From Flavobacterium proteolyticum (lineage in GTDB: Bacteria; Bacteroidota; Bacteroidia; Flavobacteriales; Flavobacteriaceae), in the NCBI RefSeq assembly GCF_015223105.1, contig NZ_JADFTZ010000005.1:143610-207609 (forward strand): a stretch of 64,000 bases of DNA, written 5' to 3'. Positions 44,934 through 53,854 of the stretch are shown here, one piece after another (position 1 is the stretch's first letter; each line of letters starts with the position of its first letter). The translations under genes and the position numbers were made by a program. Under the pieces are notes generated by a model. That model did no database searches. It saw only the letters and a list, made by a program, of their open reading frames with translations, and was not told the origin of the DNA.

Positions 44934-45395
44934 TTATTTTTTAGACGTAAATAGTTTTTTCATTTCGTCATTAAAGATGTGCTTTGCTTCGTTCATTGAA
45001 TTTGGTATGACACATTCACCAAGACTAATATAAATTTTTCCGTCGTCATCGTTCAAATTTAAGTTTTCTTTTTCGGAAATGTAGAAACTGTCCATACCGT
45101 GAGTCAAAACAATATATTTATTCTCTAAGTAAAATAAATTTGCTATTTCTTTTAGTCTTTTTATAGCTTCTTTACGTACAAATTCTTCTTTATATTCAAG
45201 CAAGTACATCGTGTGTTCAAGATTACAAAATCTTTGATTTTCAAAAGCAGGGTATTTATTCAATTCATCTATAATTTGTAATTCTTCAAAACATTGACTT
45301 AAATAAATATCTTGAATAGATAATATTTCATCTTTATTTTCTATTTCTTGAGAAAATACTTGTAGAGAAAATAAAAAGAGAATTATCTTTTTCAC
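44934..45395 (-). CDS. secreted protein, function unknown
   Basis: 153 residues with signal peptide (IILFLFSLQVFSQ). Helical middle with FEELQIIDELNKYPAFENQRFCNLEHTM and FVRKEAIKRLKEIANL, then GKIYISLGECVIP. Not recognised. The cassette begins and ends with the palindromic GTTGTACAACGTT, shared with the otherwise unrelated cassette at 62465. Confidence 0.6.
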   Translation of the reverse strand: MKKIILFLFSLQVFSQEIENKDEILSIQDIYLSQCFEELQIIDELNKYPAFENQRFCNLEHTMYLLEYKEEFVRKEAIKRLKEIANLFYLENKYIVLTHGMDSFYISEKENLNLNDDDGKIYISLGECVIPNSMNEAKHIFNDEMKKLFTSKK

Positions 45396-45418
45396 ATTGA
45401 AGTTTTTAAATGTTGTAC

Positions 45419-45548
45419 AACGTTCTGCGGCTTGCTCTCAGTGGCGTTGCACCAACACCAAGCCATTACAAATATAACAAAACATTCCATTCAGCAGCGG
45501 ATTTTCCGTAGGAAAATCCGGAAGTAGCCATTGAAGCAAACCGGTGTT
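45419..45548 (-). repeat. attC-like site 14, main family
   Basis: Right end is CCGGTGTT instead of CCGCTGTT (also in site 37). Octamer at 45469-45476. Confidence 0.87.
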
Positions 45549-45566
45549 AGCAGCTGTATTTATTTT

Positions 45567-46022
45567 TTAGTTTCGTTTGATATGTTTTTGTATATATTTT
45601 TCTAATTCTTTTCCATCAAATGTTTTATGGTTAATATCAAAATATATCTCGTTTTTATTACTTTGTTTTAAAGTAATTAAACTTTTATTTCCGTTTTTTT
45701 CCACAATGTATATGTCAACCCATTTTTTAGGTCTTATGTTCTCAATATATTTTGCGTTTGCTGAATTTATTATTTTGCTAAATTCTTTAATCTCATTTTT
45801 AGTTAATGAAAAGGAATATTCTTTATAAAAATCATATTCTTTTTCGTTCCATTTCCAACTTCCATCACCATTAATAATTTTGTCAACATTAGTTTGATTC
45901 AGTTTTGCTTTTTCAGTAGTGTCAAAAGATGTTTTTTTATAATAAAACATATTAAAAACCGACCAAGCAAATAGTAAATTTACTATAATGATTATAACGA
46001 TAAATATTTTCTTTCTGCTCAT
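45567..46022 (-). CDS. single-pass membrane protein, function unknown
   Basis: 151 residues: an N-terminal transmembrane helix (IFIVIIIIVNLLFAWSVFNMF) and a soluble domain with GDGSWKWNEKEYDFYKEY and YIVEKNGNKSLITLKQSNKNEIYFDI, a small alpha/beta fold I cannot name. Cassette ends GTTAGCAGCTGTAT and GTTAGCAGCTATAT correspond. Confidence 0.58.
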   Translation of the reverse strand: MSRKKIFIVIIIIVNLLFAWSVFNMFYYKKTSFDTTEKAKLNQTNVDKIINGDGSWKWNEKEYDFYKEYSFSLTKNEIKEFSKIINSANAKYIENIRPKKWVDIYIVEKNGNKSLITLKQSNKNEIYFDINHKTFDGKELEKYIQKHIKRN

Positions 46023-46051
46023 TTTTATAGGTCTCGCAGAATATAGCTGCT

Positions 46052-46181
46052 AACGTTCTGCGGCTTGCTCTCAGTGGCGTTGAACCAGCACCAAGCCATT
46101 ACAAATATAACAAAACATTCCATTCAGCAGCGGATTTTCCGTAGGAAAATCCGGAAGTAGCCATTGAAGCAAACCGCTGTT
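46052..46181 (-). repeat. attC-like site 15, main family (reference copy)
   Basis: Typical 130-base site. On the minus strand it reads AAC-A-GCGGTTTG, a 10-base CGGATTTTCC stem with TAC loop, TATATTTG at 46102-46109, and CAAGCCGC-AGAAC-GTT: short-long spacer asymmetry between the boxes, as in attC sites. Confidence 0.9.
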
Positions 46182-46195
46182 ATGGGCAGGCATTT

Positions 46196-46672
46196 TTATT
46201 TACTTTTTATAAACCAAGTATTATATTTTTTATTGTCCCAAAAAGCTTTCAGTTTTCTATTATCCAGCTTTCCATTTTTTTTTATCTCAATCAATTTTTC
46301 TCCGTCAAAATATAATTTTGAACTCATTTTCTGTCTGTTTTGACCTCCAGATGATAAAGCTTCAATGAATACGATGCTCATTTCGGTTATCAATTGTGGT
46401 TTTTGGTCAATTGACAAAATTAACGAGTCTTTTAAATTCGGTCTTCTTAAAGTATCATAAACAGGAATTACTTCAAAGTATATTGTATCGTTTTTAGTTT
46501 TCCACTTTCCTTTGCTCCAACTTGAAGCTAAATCAAAATGCCAAGTATAAAGAAATGTTTTATCAGAATTGATTTTCAATTTATTTCCAAAGTAATTATG
46601 ATATTCACCCTCAACATTTCCATGTTGTGCATTTATTAAAATAAAAAACAGAATTGATAAACTAAATTTCAT
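46196..46672 (-). CDS. secreted lipocalin-like protein, paralogue of 54534 gene
   Basis: 158 residues. Signal peptide (SLSILFFILINAQHG), then GEYHNYFGNKLKINSDKTFLYTWHFDLASSWSKGKWKTKNDTIYF in pieces typical of small beta-barrel proteins, and a conserved basic C-terminus. Differs from 54534-55010 at only about 20 residues. Start at ATG 46672; the extension into the repeat is not credible. Function unknown. Confidence 0.65.
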   Translation of the reverse strand: MKFSLSILFFILINAQHGNVEGEYHNYFGNKLKINSDKTFLYTWHFDLASSWSKGKWKTKNDTIYFEVIPVYDTLRRPNLKDSLILSIDQKPQLITEMSIVFIEALSSGGQNRQKMSSKLYFDGEKLIEIKKNGKLDNRKLKAFWDNKKYNTWFIKSK

Positions 46673-46702
46673 TCTTTGTAGAGTTTTCTTATGCTTGCCT
46701 AT

Positions 46703-46832
46703 AACGTTCTGCGGCTTGCTCTCAGTGGCGTTGCACCAACACCAAGCCATTACAAATATAACAAAACATTCCATTCAGCAGCGGATTTTCCGTAGGAAAA
46801 TCCGGAAGTAGCCATTGAAGCAAACCGCTGTT
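46703..46832 (-). repeat. attC-like site 16, main family
   Basis: Octamer at 46753-46760, directed at the 46196 gene. Confidence 0.88.
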
Positions 46833-46842
46833 ACCAGTAGGT

Positions 46843-47373
46843 TTAATGTAAAGTTACAGTTTCATATAATGATTGACACCAATCAATAATTTCACCAGCT
46901 TTATTTAATTCAACAGTATAATATTTTCCGCTGTTTTGATATTTTTCGTGTACAATAACAAAAATTCTGTCTTCATATACTTTTGGATAATGAACAAATA
47001 ACTTAGGAAAATTTCCACGATTAAATTTTCTGATTTTAAATTTCTTTTTGTCAACATTTGTTAAATCGAGTTCCAATCTCATATCTTCAAATCTCCTCCA
47101 ATATTTTGAATATTCTAACTTTTCAATATTTTTACCATAATTTGGAAGCTTTGTCTTTAAGCAATCAGATGGGACATAATAAATTTCTTCACCAGAATCA
47201 TAGTTAAGAGATTTAAACACAATTATTTTCCTTTCAACAGGATATATTTCAAGAATAGTGTCTTTATAGAAATTAAAAGCTAATTGTTCGTAGAAAGGAT
47301 ATTCTGATTGTGAAAAACAATTTACATTTATTGACAGGAAAAAAATAATTGTAGCTAAAATTCTATTGTTCAT
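46843..47373 (-). CDS. secreted protein, function unknown
   Basis: 176 residues with signal peptide (ILATIIFFLSINVNCFSQ). The body contains EEIYYVPSDCLKTKLPNYGKNIEKLEYSKYWRRF and a C-terminal GKYYTVELNKAGEIIDWCQS strand pair with two cysteines. Possibly a surface or periplasmic beta protein; no family recognised. ATG 47373 begins the signal peptide. Cassette ends GTTACCAGTAGGTTT and GTTACCAGTAAGTTT. Confidence 0.6.
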   Translation of the reverse strand: MNNRILATIIFFLSINVNCFSQSEYPFYEQLAFNFYKDTILEIYPVERKIIVFKSLNYDSGEEIYYVPSDCLKTKLPNYGKNIEKLEYSKYWRRFEDMRLELDLTNVDKKKFKIRKFNRGNFPKLFVHYPKVYEDRIFVIVHEKYQNSGKYYTVELNKAGEIIDWCQSLYETVTLH

Positions 47374-47401
47374 TTTATGTAGATTTTCAAAACTTACTGG
47401 T

Positions 47402-47531
47402 AACGTTCTGCGGCTTGCTCTCAGTGGCGTTGAACCAACACCAAGCCACCACAAATATAACAAAACATTCCATTCAGCAGCGGATTTTCCGTAGGAAAAT
47501 CCGGTAGTAGCCATTGAAGCAAACCGCTGTT
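47402..47531 (-). repeat. attC-like site 17, main family
   Basis: Carries CCGGTAGTAG where others have CCGGAAGTAG. Octamer at 47452-47459. Confidence 0.88.
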
Positions 47532-47572
47532 AGCGGTTCGTTGTTTGATTTCCAATTTCATAGTCACTTTTA

Positions 47573-48211
47573 TTATTCTGTGCTTTTCTTAAAGTCAAAT
47601 CCGTGCATGTATGCAATTTTCCATTTACCATTCTCTTTTACAACTTTAAAAAATGAATTAAACTCTTTCCAACTTACGTTGGTGTCTTGGTTTAAATTAC
47701 CCCAAAACCAGTCTAACTCACCTTTGTCAGAGGTCAATGATATTACTTTTACTTCAACTAAATCCCAGTCCCTGTTGTCTTGGCATTCGCACCAGGGATT
47801 TACATCGTTTGCAAATGGAAATGAAGGCAACTCTCCATGTGGATACCATTTTTCAAACTCATTATTCTTTATTTTTCTGTCAAGCGTTTGAATAATTTGT
47901 TTATAGTTCTGAATGAACTCCTCTGCAAAATATTCTGTTCTACGTAACTCCTGAAGATTTGATTTTAGCTTGTCAAGATCAAACCCATTGCAAGTACTGT
48001 CTTTACTGTCAATAGAGTATGGCAACACATCAATTGTATTTTTTGAGTCGCTCCATTTAAGAACTTGTCGAATAAGATTTTGAATTTGTACTTTGTCATC
48101 TGTTGAAGTTGATATTTTTTCTTCTATCACTGCACTCTTTTTGATATCAGCTTTATTACAGCCGAAAAGTAGAAGTCCAAATACTAAAGTCGTAAGTTTT
48201 ATGTGTTTCAT
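47573..48211 (-). CDS. lipoprotein with DUF3828-like body
   Basis: 212 residues with lipobox (LLLFGCNKA). The body runs VQIQNLIRQVLKWSDSKNTIDVLP, then FDLDKLKSNLQELRRTEYFAEEFIQNY, a tryptophan/cysteine block NPWCECQDNRDW and VVKENGKWKIAYMHGFDF, an NTF2-like ending. I recognise this as a recurrent Bacteroidota lipoprotein family but not its function. The stop lies 41 bases from the attC-like end, a longer tail than in most cassettes. Confidence 0.6.
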   Translation of the reverse strand: MKHIKLTTLVFGLLLFGCNKADIKKSAVIEEKISTSTDDKVQIQNLIRQVLKWSDSKNTIDVLPYSIDSKDSTCNGFDLDKLKSNLQELRRTEYFAEEFIQNYKQIIQTLDRKIKNNEFEKWYPHGELPSFPFANDVNPWCECQDNRDWDLVEVKVISLTSDKGELDWFWGNLNQDTNVSWKEFNSFFKVVKENGKWKIAYMHGFDFKKSTE

Positions 48212-48256
48212 TTCTTGTTTATTTGTTGTCTCTGTGGTCGTCCTATAATGACCGCT

Positions 48257-48386
48257 AACGTTCTGCGGCTTGCTCTCAGTGGCGTTGCACCAACACCAAG
48301 CCATCACAAATATAACAAAACATTCCATTCAGCAGCGGATTTTCCGTAGGAAAATCCGGAAGTAGCCATTGAAGCAAACCGCTGTT
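48257..48386 (-). repeat. attC-like site 18, main family
   Basis: Octamer at 48307-48314. Adjacent ends GTTAGCGGTC and GTTAGCAAAT differ, as expected when the two flanking cassettes are unrelated. Confidence 0.88.
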
Positions 48387-48401
48387 AGCAAATCGGTTTT
48401 A

Positions 48402-48836
48402 TTACTCAAATTGTATATTCATCAATTCGGCTAGTTCATAACTTGTCAAAATAGTTAAGATTGATATTTCGTTTTCGTATTGTCGAATTTTTTTTAAGGT
48501 TATGAAATAAGTAATGATTGGAATAATCATCATCAGTTTTCTTTCATTAGCAAAAGGAAAACCCATGTACATTGAAAAGAAAGAAAAGAATGCAAATAAT
48601 GAAATGATAATATTTAGTATGCTTTTTTTAATTATGCAATGAATTAAATATAAAAGTGAAAAAAAACCAAAGCCAAAATATCCAATATTTGTTATTTCTT
48701 GTTTTTCAAAATAGGGTAGAGCAAAGCTTATACTAAAACCAATAAAAATCACTTTCAAGTATGTTGGTTTAATTTTTCTGAAAAAGTATAAACCTAAAAT
48801 AGTACCTAAACCAAGTATTATGTTCCAATGATTCAT
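48402..48836 (-). CDS. polytopic membrane protein, function unknown
   Basis: 144 residues, about four to five helices (IILGLGTILGLYFF, VIFIGFSISFALPYF, IGYFGFGFFSLLYLIHCII, ILNIIISLFAFFSFFSMYM), ending in a short soluble tail LTSYELAELMNIQFE. Second gene of a two-gene cassette, 9 bases after 48846-49157. Possibly a pair of membrane immunity proteins; not recognised. Confidence 0.58.
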   Translation of the reverse strand: MNHWNIILGLGTILGLYFFRKIKPTYLKVIFIGFSISFALPYFEKQEITNIGYFGFGFFSLLYLIHCIIKKSILNIIISLFAFFSFFSMYMGFPFANERKLMMIIPIITYFITLKKIRQYENEISILTILTSYELAELMNIQFE

Positions 48837-48845
48837 TTCGGTGCT

Positions 48846-49157
48846 TTATTTGATAAAAAATGTCCAAACAGGGATAAAAGTTAAAATTAAAGCAATTAAG
48901 GATAAAACTATTCCAATTTTTCCGTTGCTACTTTTTTCACGCATAGATTTTACTCCAAATAAAATTCCGAGTGTAACTATTCCTAAAGCAATAAGTTTAT
49001 AGGATTTTCCAGTTGTTACAATTGTCGGTTCCATTAAAGAACTATTTTGAATTTTTAAAAATTCTGTTTGGTATAATTCATAAGTTTGATAATTAAACCA
49101 AACTATAAAAAGAATTCCTAAAGCTCCAAAAATAATAGATATTGTTCCTGATTTCAT
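48846..49157 (-). CDS. two- to three-helix small membrane protein
   Basis: 103 residues: helices TISIIFGALGILFIVWFNY, LIALGIVTLGILFGV and IGIVLSLIALILTFIPVW, separated by polar loops. First gene of a two-gene cassette. ATG 49157 is used; the longer reading extends into the upstream repeat. Function unknown. Confidence 0.55.
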   Translation of the reverse strand: MKSGTISIIFGALGILFIVWFNYQTYELYQTEFLKIQNSSLMEPTIVTTGKSYKLIALGIVTLGILFGVKSMREKSSNGKIGIVLSLIALILTFIPVWTFFIK

Positions 49158-49178
49158 TTTTTTTCTAAACTGTTTGCT

Positions 49179-49308
49179 AACGTTCTGCGGCTTGCTCTCA
49201 GTGGCGTTGTACCAACACCAAGCCATTACAAATATAACAAAACATTCCATTCAGCTGCGGATTTTCCGTAGGAAAATCCGTAAGTAGCCATTGAAGCAAA
49301 CCGCTGTT
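49179..49308 (-). repeat. attC-like site 19, main family
   Basis: Has CAGCTGCGG and CCGTAAGTAG variants in the core, which break part of the central hairpin. Octamer at 49229-49236. Confidence 0.87.
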
Positions 49309-49319
49309 AACAAACGTAT

Positions 49320-49871
49320 TTAATTTAGGCTAAGTAATTTCCCAATAATAATTATTAAAGGAACTATTACTAAAATCATTTTTTGGACTTTATATATTCG
49401 GTTTATTAAATTCCAATTGTATAAAAAGATGAAAATAGGTAGTAGATAACAATATAAACCAAAATCTTTTTCAAGTGAAATTGGGTTTTGAATGAAAAAA
49501 TTCCAAAGTCTTATTAAAAATAAAAAACAAGTAAAAATAATAAAAAGCGAATTAGCTTGAGCGTATCGTTTTCGGATATTCAATTTTTTATTTCCAAAGT
49601 TAAGTTTGGAAAGCCAAACATAAGTTGTGAATGTAAAACCAAAGCAAACAGAACTAATTCCAATTAGATTTAGCATAAATTGAGAAATATCATAATTTTC
49701 CAAATTTATAAAATATGGATTTTTACGACTCAAGGAGAAATTTGCAAACAATGTAATTAACCTGAGTAAATAATTAAAGATTATTGAATATCCTAAGCCA
49801 ATAATTAAACCCGAATAAAATTGTTTCTTTCCAATTTCATTAATTGTAAAACTTGGTTTAAATATTATCAT
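49320..49871 (-). CDS. polytopic membrane protein, function unknown
   Basis: 183 residues with about five helices (FYSGLIIGLGYSIIFNYLL, FMLNLIGISSVCFGFTFTTYVWL, SLFIIFTCFLFLIRLWNFF, YLLPIFIFLYNWNLI, MILVIVPLIIIIGKLL) and short basic loops. Positive charge on the loop NKKLNIRKRY suggests a cytoplasmic side. No family recognised. Confidence 0.58.
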   Translation of the reverse strand: MIIFKPSFTINEIGKKQFYSGLIIGLGYSIIFNYLLRLITLFANFSLSRKNPYFINLENYDISQFMLNLIGISSVCFGFTFTTYVWLSKLNFGNKKLNIRKRYAQANSLFIIFTCFLFLIRLWNFFIQNPISLEKDFGLYCYLLPIFIFLYNWNLINRIYKVQKMILVIVPLIIIIGKLLSLN

Positions 49872-49898
49872 TTGGATTCGGTTTTCAATATGTTTGTT

Positions 49899-50028
49899 AA
49901 CGTTATGAGGCTTGCTCTCAGTGGCGTTAAATCAACACCAAGCCATTACAAATATAACAAAACATTCCATTCAGCAGCGGATTTTCCGTAGGAAAATCCG
50001 GAAGTAGCCATTGAAGCAAACCGCTGTT
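49899..50028 (-). repeat. attC-like site 20, main family
   Basis: AACGTTATGAGG left end and GTTAAATC in the arm are variants. Octamer at 49949-49956. Confidence 0.87.
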
Positions 50029-50044
50029 ATGCACAGTTTTTTTA

Positions 50045-50614
50045 TTAGTCATTTATTTTATTCAATGGTTTTGTCAAAAAATATCCTTCAAAAAAGCCTT
50101 TGTTCACAGTAGCATTATATTTTTCTCCTATTAAAAAAGATTCGTAATTTCTTCGTTTAACTTTGTTTTTTAATCTTCCACTACTTGAGTTGAAAATTAT
50201 ATAGTAGTCTGTTGCTTTTCCGTGAGAAATATTTTTATCAATAACTACTAGTTCAATCTTTTCCACAACATCGTTTTTCAACCAATAATTGAGATTCATA
50301 CGTAATCCCATTTCTAATAAAAAACTAAAAAGTAATGATAAAATTAAAAGTCCAATGATTGAAATTACTTTCTTAAATTTAGATATTGGTAAGTCTAAGT
50401 CAATTTTATCAAGTCTTATGAGAATTATAATTGAAACAATGTGAGTAATCAATAATAAAGTTATAGCAGTAAAATTTACCCTAAATCCTTTGTCAAGGTA
50501 AATGTTGTCTAATGTGAAAAGTCCAATGATTAATAATGTCACGGCACTTAGAAATGGTAATGTTAAAATTATACCAGAAACCTTTTGTCTTCTAGTTACA
50601 GTTTTACTTTTCAT
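50045..50614 (-). CDS. membrane protein, function unknown
   Basis: 189 residues. Three helices (IILTLPFLSAVTLLIIGLF, ITLLLITHIVSIIILIRL, VISIIGLLILSLLFSFLLEM), then a soluble domain with VEKIELVVIDKNISHGKATDYYIIFN and a basic KNKVKRRNYE turn. Similar in plan to the 43100 membrane gene (helices then a small beta domain), but sequences differ. Confidence 0.58.
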   Translation of the reverse strand: MKSKTVTRRQKVSGIILTLPFLSAVTLLIIGLFTLDNIYLDKGFRVNFTAITLLLITHIVSIIILIRLDKIDLDLPISKFKKVISIIGLLILSLLFSFLLEMGLRMNLNYWLKNDVVEKIELVVIDKNISHGKATDYYIIFNSSSGRLKNKVKRRNYESFLIGEKYNATVNKGFFEGYFLTKPLNKIND

Positions 50615-50653
50615 TTAATAATTTCAGTTATGAGTTGTCGTTATATTGTGCAT

Positions 50654-50783
50654 AACGTTCTGTGGCTTGCTCTCAGTGGCTTTGCACCAACACCAAGCCC
50701 TTACAAATATAACAAAACATTCCATTCAGCAGCGGATTTTCCGTAGGAAAATCCGGAAGTAGCCATTGAAGCAAACCGCTGTT
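50654..50783 (-). repeat. attC-like site 21, main family
   Basis: CTGTGGCTTG and GGCTTTGCACC variants in the left arm. Octamer at 50704-50711. Confidence 0.87.
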
Positions 50784-50796
50784 GTGCGTAGTATTT

Positions 50797-51441
50797 TCAA
50801 TCTTCATTTCCTGAATATATAAATCGTTTTTCATCTACTAAAAACTGAATTGATTTTCTTTTTGGACTTTCAAAAAATCCATGATATCCAATTATAAATT
50901 CTTTTTCAAGACTAATTTTCAAATTTTCTGTATCGTCTCTCAAGTCTAACAATTGTATATAAATTACTTTCTTACCACTTGGGCTATTGATTCCAATAAA
51001 TTGTCTGTCATAATAATCTAAATCATTTACTTTTTCATTGCAATCTTTAAGTGAAGTTGTTGTAAAATTATTATATTCTTCTAATAAGTATTCATTCTTA
51101 TTATGTTTTATGGTTTCTATAATTTCTTCCCAGTATTTTTTCTTCCATTTATGAACAGCATTACAATATTCTTTGTTTAGATTTTTATTAATAAATTCAA
51201 CTGTTTCAATAGAAATGTCAAAGAATACAAATTTAGTTGTATCATTTTTACTAAATTCTTTTGCGTATTCCGATTGGAAAATAACACTTTTATATTTGCC
51301 ATTATCAATTACCAAAATACTTTTTTCAGGATTCTCAGTTTTCGGTTCTTTTTCTTGAATTACATTTTCAATAATTTCAGATTTTCTAGCATTGCAACTT
51401 ATTAAAAGTAGTAAGAAAGTTATTTTGAGTAGGTTTTTCAT
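50797..51441 (-). CDS. lipoprotein, function unknown
   Basis: 214 residues, lipobox LLISCNARK near residue 18. Mature part includes SEYAKEFSKNDTTKFVFFDISIETVEFIN and YYDRQFIGINSPSGKKVIYIQLLDLRDD, a mixed fold with a C-terminal strand pair. Not recognised. ATG 51441 begins the signal peptide. Cassette ends GTTGTGCGTAGTATT and GTTGTGCGTAATACT. Confidence 0.6.
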   Translation of the reverse strand: MKNLLKITFLLLLISCNARKSEIIENVIQEKEPKTENPEKSILVIDNGKYKSVIFQSEYAKEFSKNDTTKFVFFDISIETVEFINKNLNKEYCNAVHKWKKKYWEEIIETIKHNKNEYLLEEYNNFTTTSLKDCNEKVNDLDYYDRQFIGINSPSGKKVIYIQLLDLRDDTENLKISLEKEFIIGYHGFFESPKRKSIQFLVDEKRFIYSGNED

Positions 51442-51453
51442 AGTATTACGCAC

Positions 51454-51578
51454 AACGTTCCGCCGCTTCTCGTCAGTTGCGAAGTTCGGAACTTTTTATT
51501 TTCCGTTAAAGATAAAAATTCTTGCGAAACGTGAATGTGAACTTACAACAAAATTCGCAATTGCGAGAAACGGCTGTT
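51454..51578 (-). repeat. attC-like site 22, GGCGCTTGG-related family
   Basis: 125 bases; arms CGCCGCTTCTCGTCAGTTGCGAA and TTCGCAATTGCGAGAAACGGC pair. Promoter element is TATCTTTA at 51507-51514, one base off. Confidence 0.78.
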
Positions 51579-51604
51579 AGCAGTAGCCTTACCTTGATTT
51601 TAAA

Positions 51605-52210
51605 CTAATTTATGTTTAACAGTTTGAATAGAACTTCTTTTTTTTCATTATTCATAATAGAGTTTTCTAAAGCGTTTATATTTTGCAAATCGTAAGCTGT
51701 AGTATATTCTCTTTTATATTCTTTAATCTGATTTAATGCGTAATCTTTTCCGTAGAAATAATTGTCTAATGCTATTTTATAAAAGAAATAAGTTGAGCTT
51801 TTACTTTTTAGATTTTCAAACTTTGAGTGAACATCTTTTAGAATATTTTCACTTTGTGCGTCATTGGTTTTCAGCTTTAAAATTCCAATATTCATTTTAA
51901 TTGTTGGTTCTTCTGGATTTTTAAAAGTTAACAATACCTTTTCCGCTTCTTCATATTTATTCAGCCCGATTAAGAATCTTACTTTACTAAATTTGTAATT
52001 CTCATGTTCAGGATTACACTTAATAGCTTTGTCAATGTAATATATTGCGCTGTCATTCTGTTCAGCGATGGCAAATTTCACATGCTTTTTATTAAATTCT
52101 TCGCATTGCTTATTGTCTTTTATTTCAATGTTTTCAATCTTAGCATTTTTACAGCTAGATACCAATAGAAACGTAATGAAAACGAATATTGTTAATGTTT
52201 TGATTCTCAT
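51605..52210 (-). CDS. TPR-type lipoprotein
   Basis: 201 residues. Lipobox LVSSCKNA near residue 20, then helix pairs KFAIAEQNDSAIYYIDKAIKCNPEHENYKFSKV and LIGLNKYEEAEKVLLTFKNPEEPTIKMNIGIL typical of tetratricopeptide repeats (two to three units), and a helical tail. Protein-protein contact role inferred. Confidence 0.65.
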   Translation of the reverse strand: MRIKTLTIFVFITFLLVSSCKNAKIENIEIKDNKQCEEFNKKHVKFAIAEQNDSAIYYIDKAIKCNPEHENYKFSKVRFLIGLNKYEEAEKVLLTFKNPEEPTIKMNIGILKLKTNDAQSENILKDVHSKFENLKSKSSTYFFYKIALDNYFYGKDYALNQIKEYKREYTTAYDLQNINALENSIMNNEKKEVLFKLLNIN

Positions 52211-52258
52211 ATTTTAATAATCTTCTCTTCGACCGTGAATTTTCTAAAGGTTACTGCT

Positions 52259-52388
52259 AACGTTTCGCGGCTTGCTCTCAGTGGCGTTGCACCAACACCA
52301 AGCCACTACAAATATAACAAAACATTCCATTCAGCAGCGGATTTTCCGTAGGAAAATCCGGAAGTAGCCATTGAAGCAAACCGCTGTT
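52259..52388 (-). repeat. attC-like site 23, main family
   Basis: Left end AACGTTTCGCGG. Octamer at 52309-52316. Confidence 0.88.
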
Positions 52389-52401
52389 GTGCATAGTTTT
52401 T

Positions 52402-52842
52402 TTATTTATTAAACTTCGATTTTATTTTATTCCAGAATGTGCTTTTTTCTACGTAAAGTTTATTAATCGATTCAGCTATTTTCTCCACTTCTCTTGTTTC
52501 GTGATTCCAGAAATATAGGTCGTCAGTTAAATTCCCATTTCCATTATGAGTTAAGATTAACTGATTCCCAAATCCGTCCGCACCAATTGCGATTCCATTT
52601 TTAGGAAATCCTTTCCATTTGCGAGCATTTTTTGTTTCAAGTCCGATGTGATTACAAGTCCGACTTATTCTTTTTCGGTCGGTTTTATCGAAAAATGGAT
52701 AAAGTTCAAATTCAAACTCATCCGAAATCAATAATTCTCCGCCATTTGATTTTATCATTCGGCTTTTAAATTCAGATGGGAATTTTACATTCAGTTCCGA
52801 TTCAGTTTCTTCTATATATTTTTTGTCTAAAGGAAATGGCAT
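52402..52842 (-). CDS. SMI1/KNR4 (SUKH)-family protein
   Basis: 146 residues. FPLDKKYIEETESELNVKFPSEFKSRMIKSNGGEL is the SUKH opening (helix, K-F-P-x-x-F, N-G-G), and GIAIGADGFGNQLILTH followed by YFWNHETREVEKIAESINK closes the domain. SUKH proteins are mostly antitoxins against secreted polymorphic toxins. No toxin gene adjoins it. Cytosolic. Confidence 0.82.
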   Translation of the reverse strand: MPFPLDKKYIEETESELNVKFPSEFKSRMIKSNGGELLISDEFEFELYPFFDKTDRKRISRTCNHIGLETKNARKWKGFPKNGIAIGADGFGNQLILTHNGNGNLTDDLYFWNHETREVEKIAESINKLYVEKSTFWNKIKSKFNK

Positions 52843-52868
52843 TTTAAAGTTCGGTTAAAATTATGCAC

Positions 52869-52998
52869 AACGTTCTGCGGCTTGCTCTCAGTGGCGTTGA
52901 ACCAACACCAAGCCATTACAAATATAACAAAACATTCCATTGAGCAGCGGATTTTCCGTAGGAAAATCCGGAAATAGCCATTGAAGCAAACCGCTGTT
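52869..52998 (-). repeat. attC-like site 24, main family
   Basis: ATTGAGCAGCGG and GGAAATAGCC variants. Octamer at 52919-52926. Confidence 0.88.
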
Positions 52999-53014
52999 AG
53001 CAGAAGTGTTTTTT

Positions 53015-53704
53015 TTATATAAATGAACTGTTTTTAAGTTTTTTCTTTTCAATTCCCGCATTTTCAGAAAACCACTCTAAGATTACTGCTTTAAATTCAT
53101 TTCTATTAAATGAGTTTTCGTTGTTTCTAATTTTAGAATAGTGTTGAGCAGTATTTCTTTCAATAAGTTCTCGAACAGTTTGTTTATCTAATCTATTCGT
53201 ATATTTTGTTAGATAATAACCAAAAAGAGAAATAGATATTCCGATTAGTGCAATTTTCCAAACAAAAAATAAACCGATAAAAGATAATACTAAAGTAAAA
53301 AACAAAATATTAATTGTTAATTGACTTGGCGCTAAAACATCAAGTTCGTATCCTAAAATCTGTTCTACGCTTTTTACTTTTTTTCTTCTGTTTTTTTTCG
53401 AGAAAATACTTTTCAATTCTGTGTTTGGAGAAATTTGGTTTTTATTAATGATATTTTCGTTTTCCAAAGCTTTTCTAAATTTATAAAATCCTCTTTGGCT
53501 TGTACATAAACTATCATTTTTAAACTTTATTTTTGAAATAATTAAATCACTAAATTCACTGAAGTTATTTATATTTTCAGTTTCTTCAGTTTCAAGTTTG
53601 ATTTTGAAAGTTTCTTCAAACATTGGTAAAACATCCTCAATGTTTTCAATTTCAAATTGGTCTAATTTAGTCGAATTCATTTTACCCATGATTTTGTTTA
53701 ACAT
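53015..53704 (-). CDS. membrane protein with acyl-carrier-like N-terminal region
   Basis: 229 residues. An N-terminal helical part (DVLPMFEETFKIKLETEETENINNFSEFSDLIISKI, in pieces) looks like a carrier-protein-type four-helix fold but has no clear phosphopantetheine serine. Two helices at about 130-170 (ILFFTLVLSFIGLFFVW, ALIGISISLFGYYL) and a basic soluble tail follow. Function unknown. Confidence 0.55.
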   Translation of the reverse strand: MLNKIMGKMNSTKLDQFEIENIEDVLPMFEETFKIKLETEETENINNFSEFSDLIISKIKFKNDSLCTSQRGFYKFRKALENENIINKNQISPNTELKSIFSKKNRRKKVKSVEQILGYELDVLAPSQLTINILFFTLVLSFIGLFFVWKIALIGISISLFGYYLTKYTNRLDKQTVRELIERNTAQHYSKIRNNENSFNRNEFKAVILEWFSENAGIEKKKLKNSSFI

Positions 53705-53711
53705 TTCTGCT

Positions 53712-53841
53712 AACGTTCTGTGGCTTGCTCTCAGTGGCGTTGCACGAACACCAAGCCATTACAAATATAACAAAACATTCCATTCAGCAGCGGATTTTCC
53801 GTAGGAAAATCCGGAAGTAGCCATTGAAGCAAACCGCTGTT
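53712..53841 (-). repeat. attC-like site 25, main family
   Basis: CTGTGGCTTG and GCACGAACACC variants. Octamer at 53762-53769. Confidence 0.88.
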
Positions 53842-53854
53842 GTACTGCGTTTTT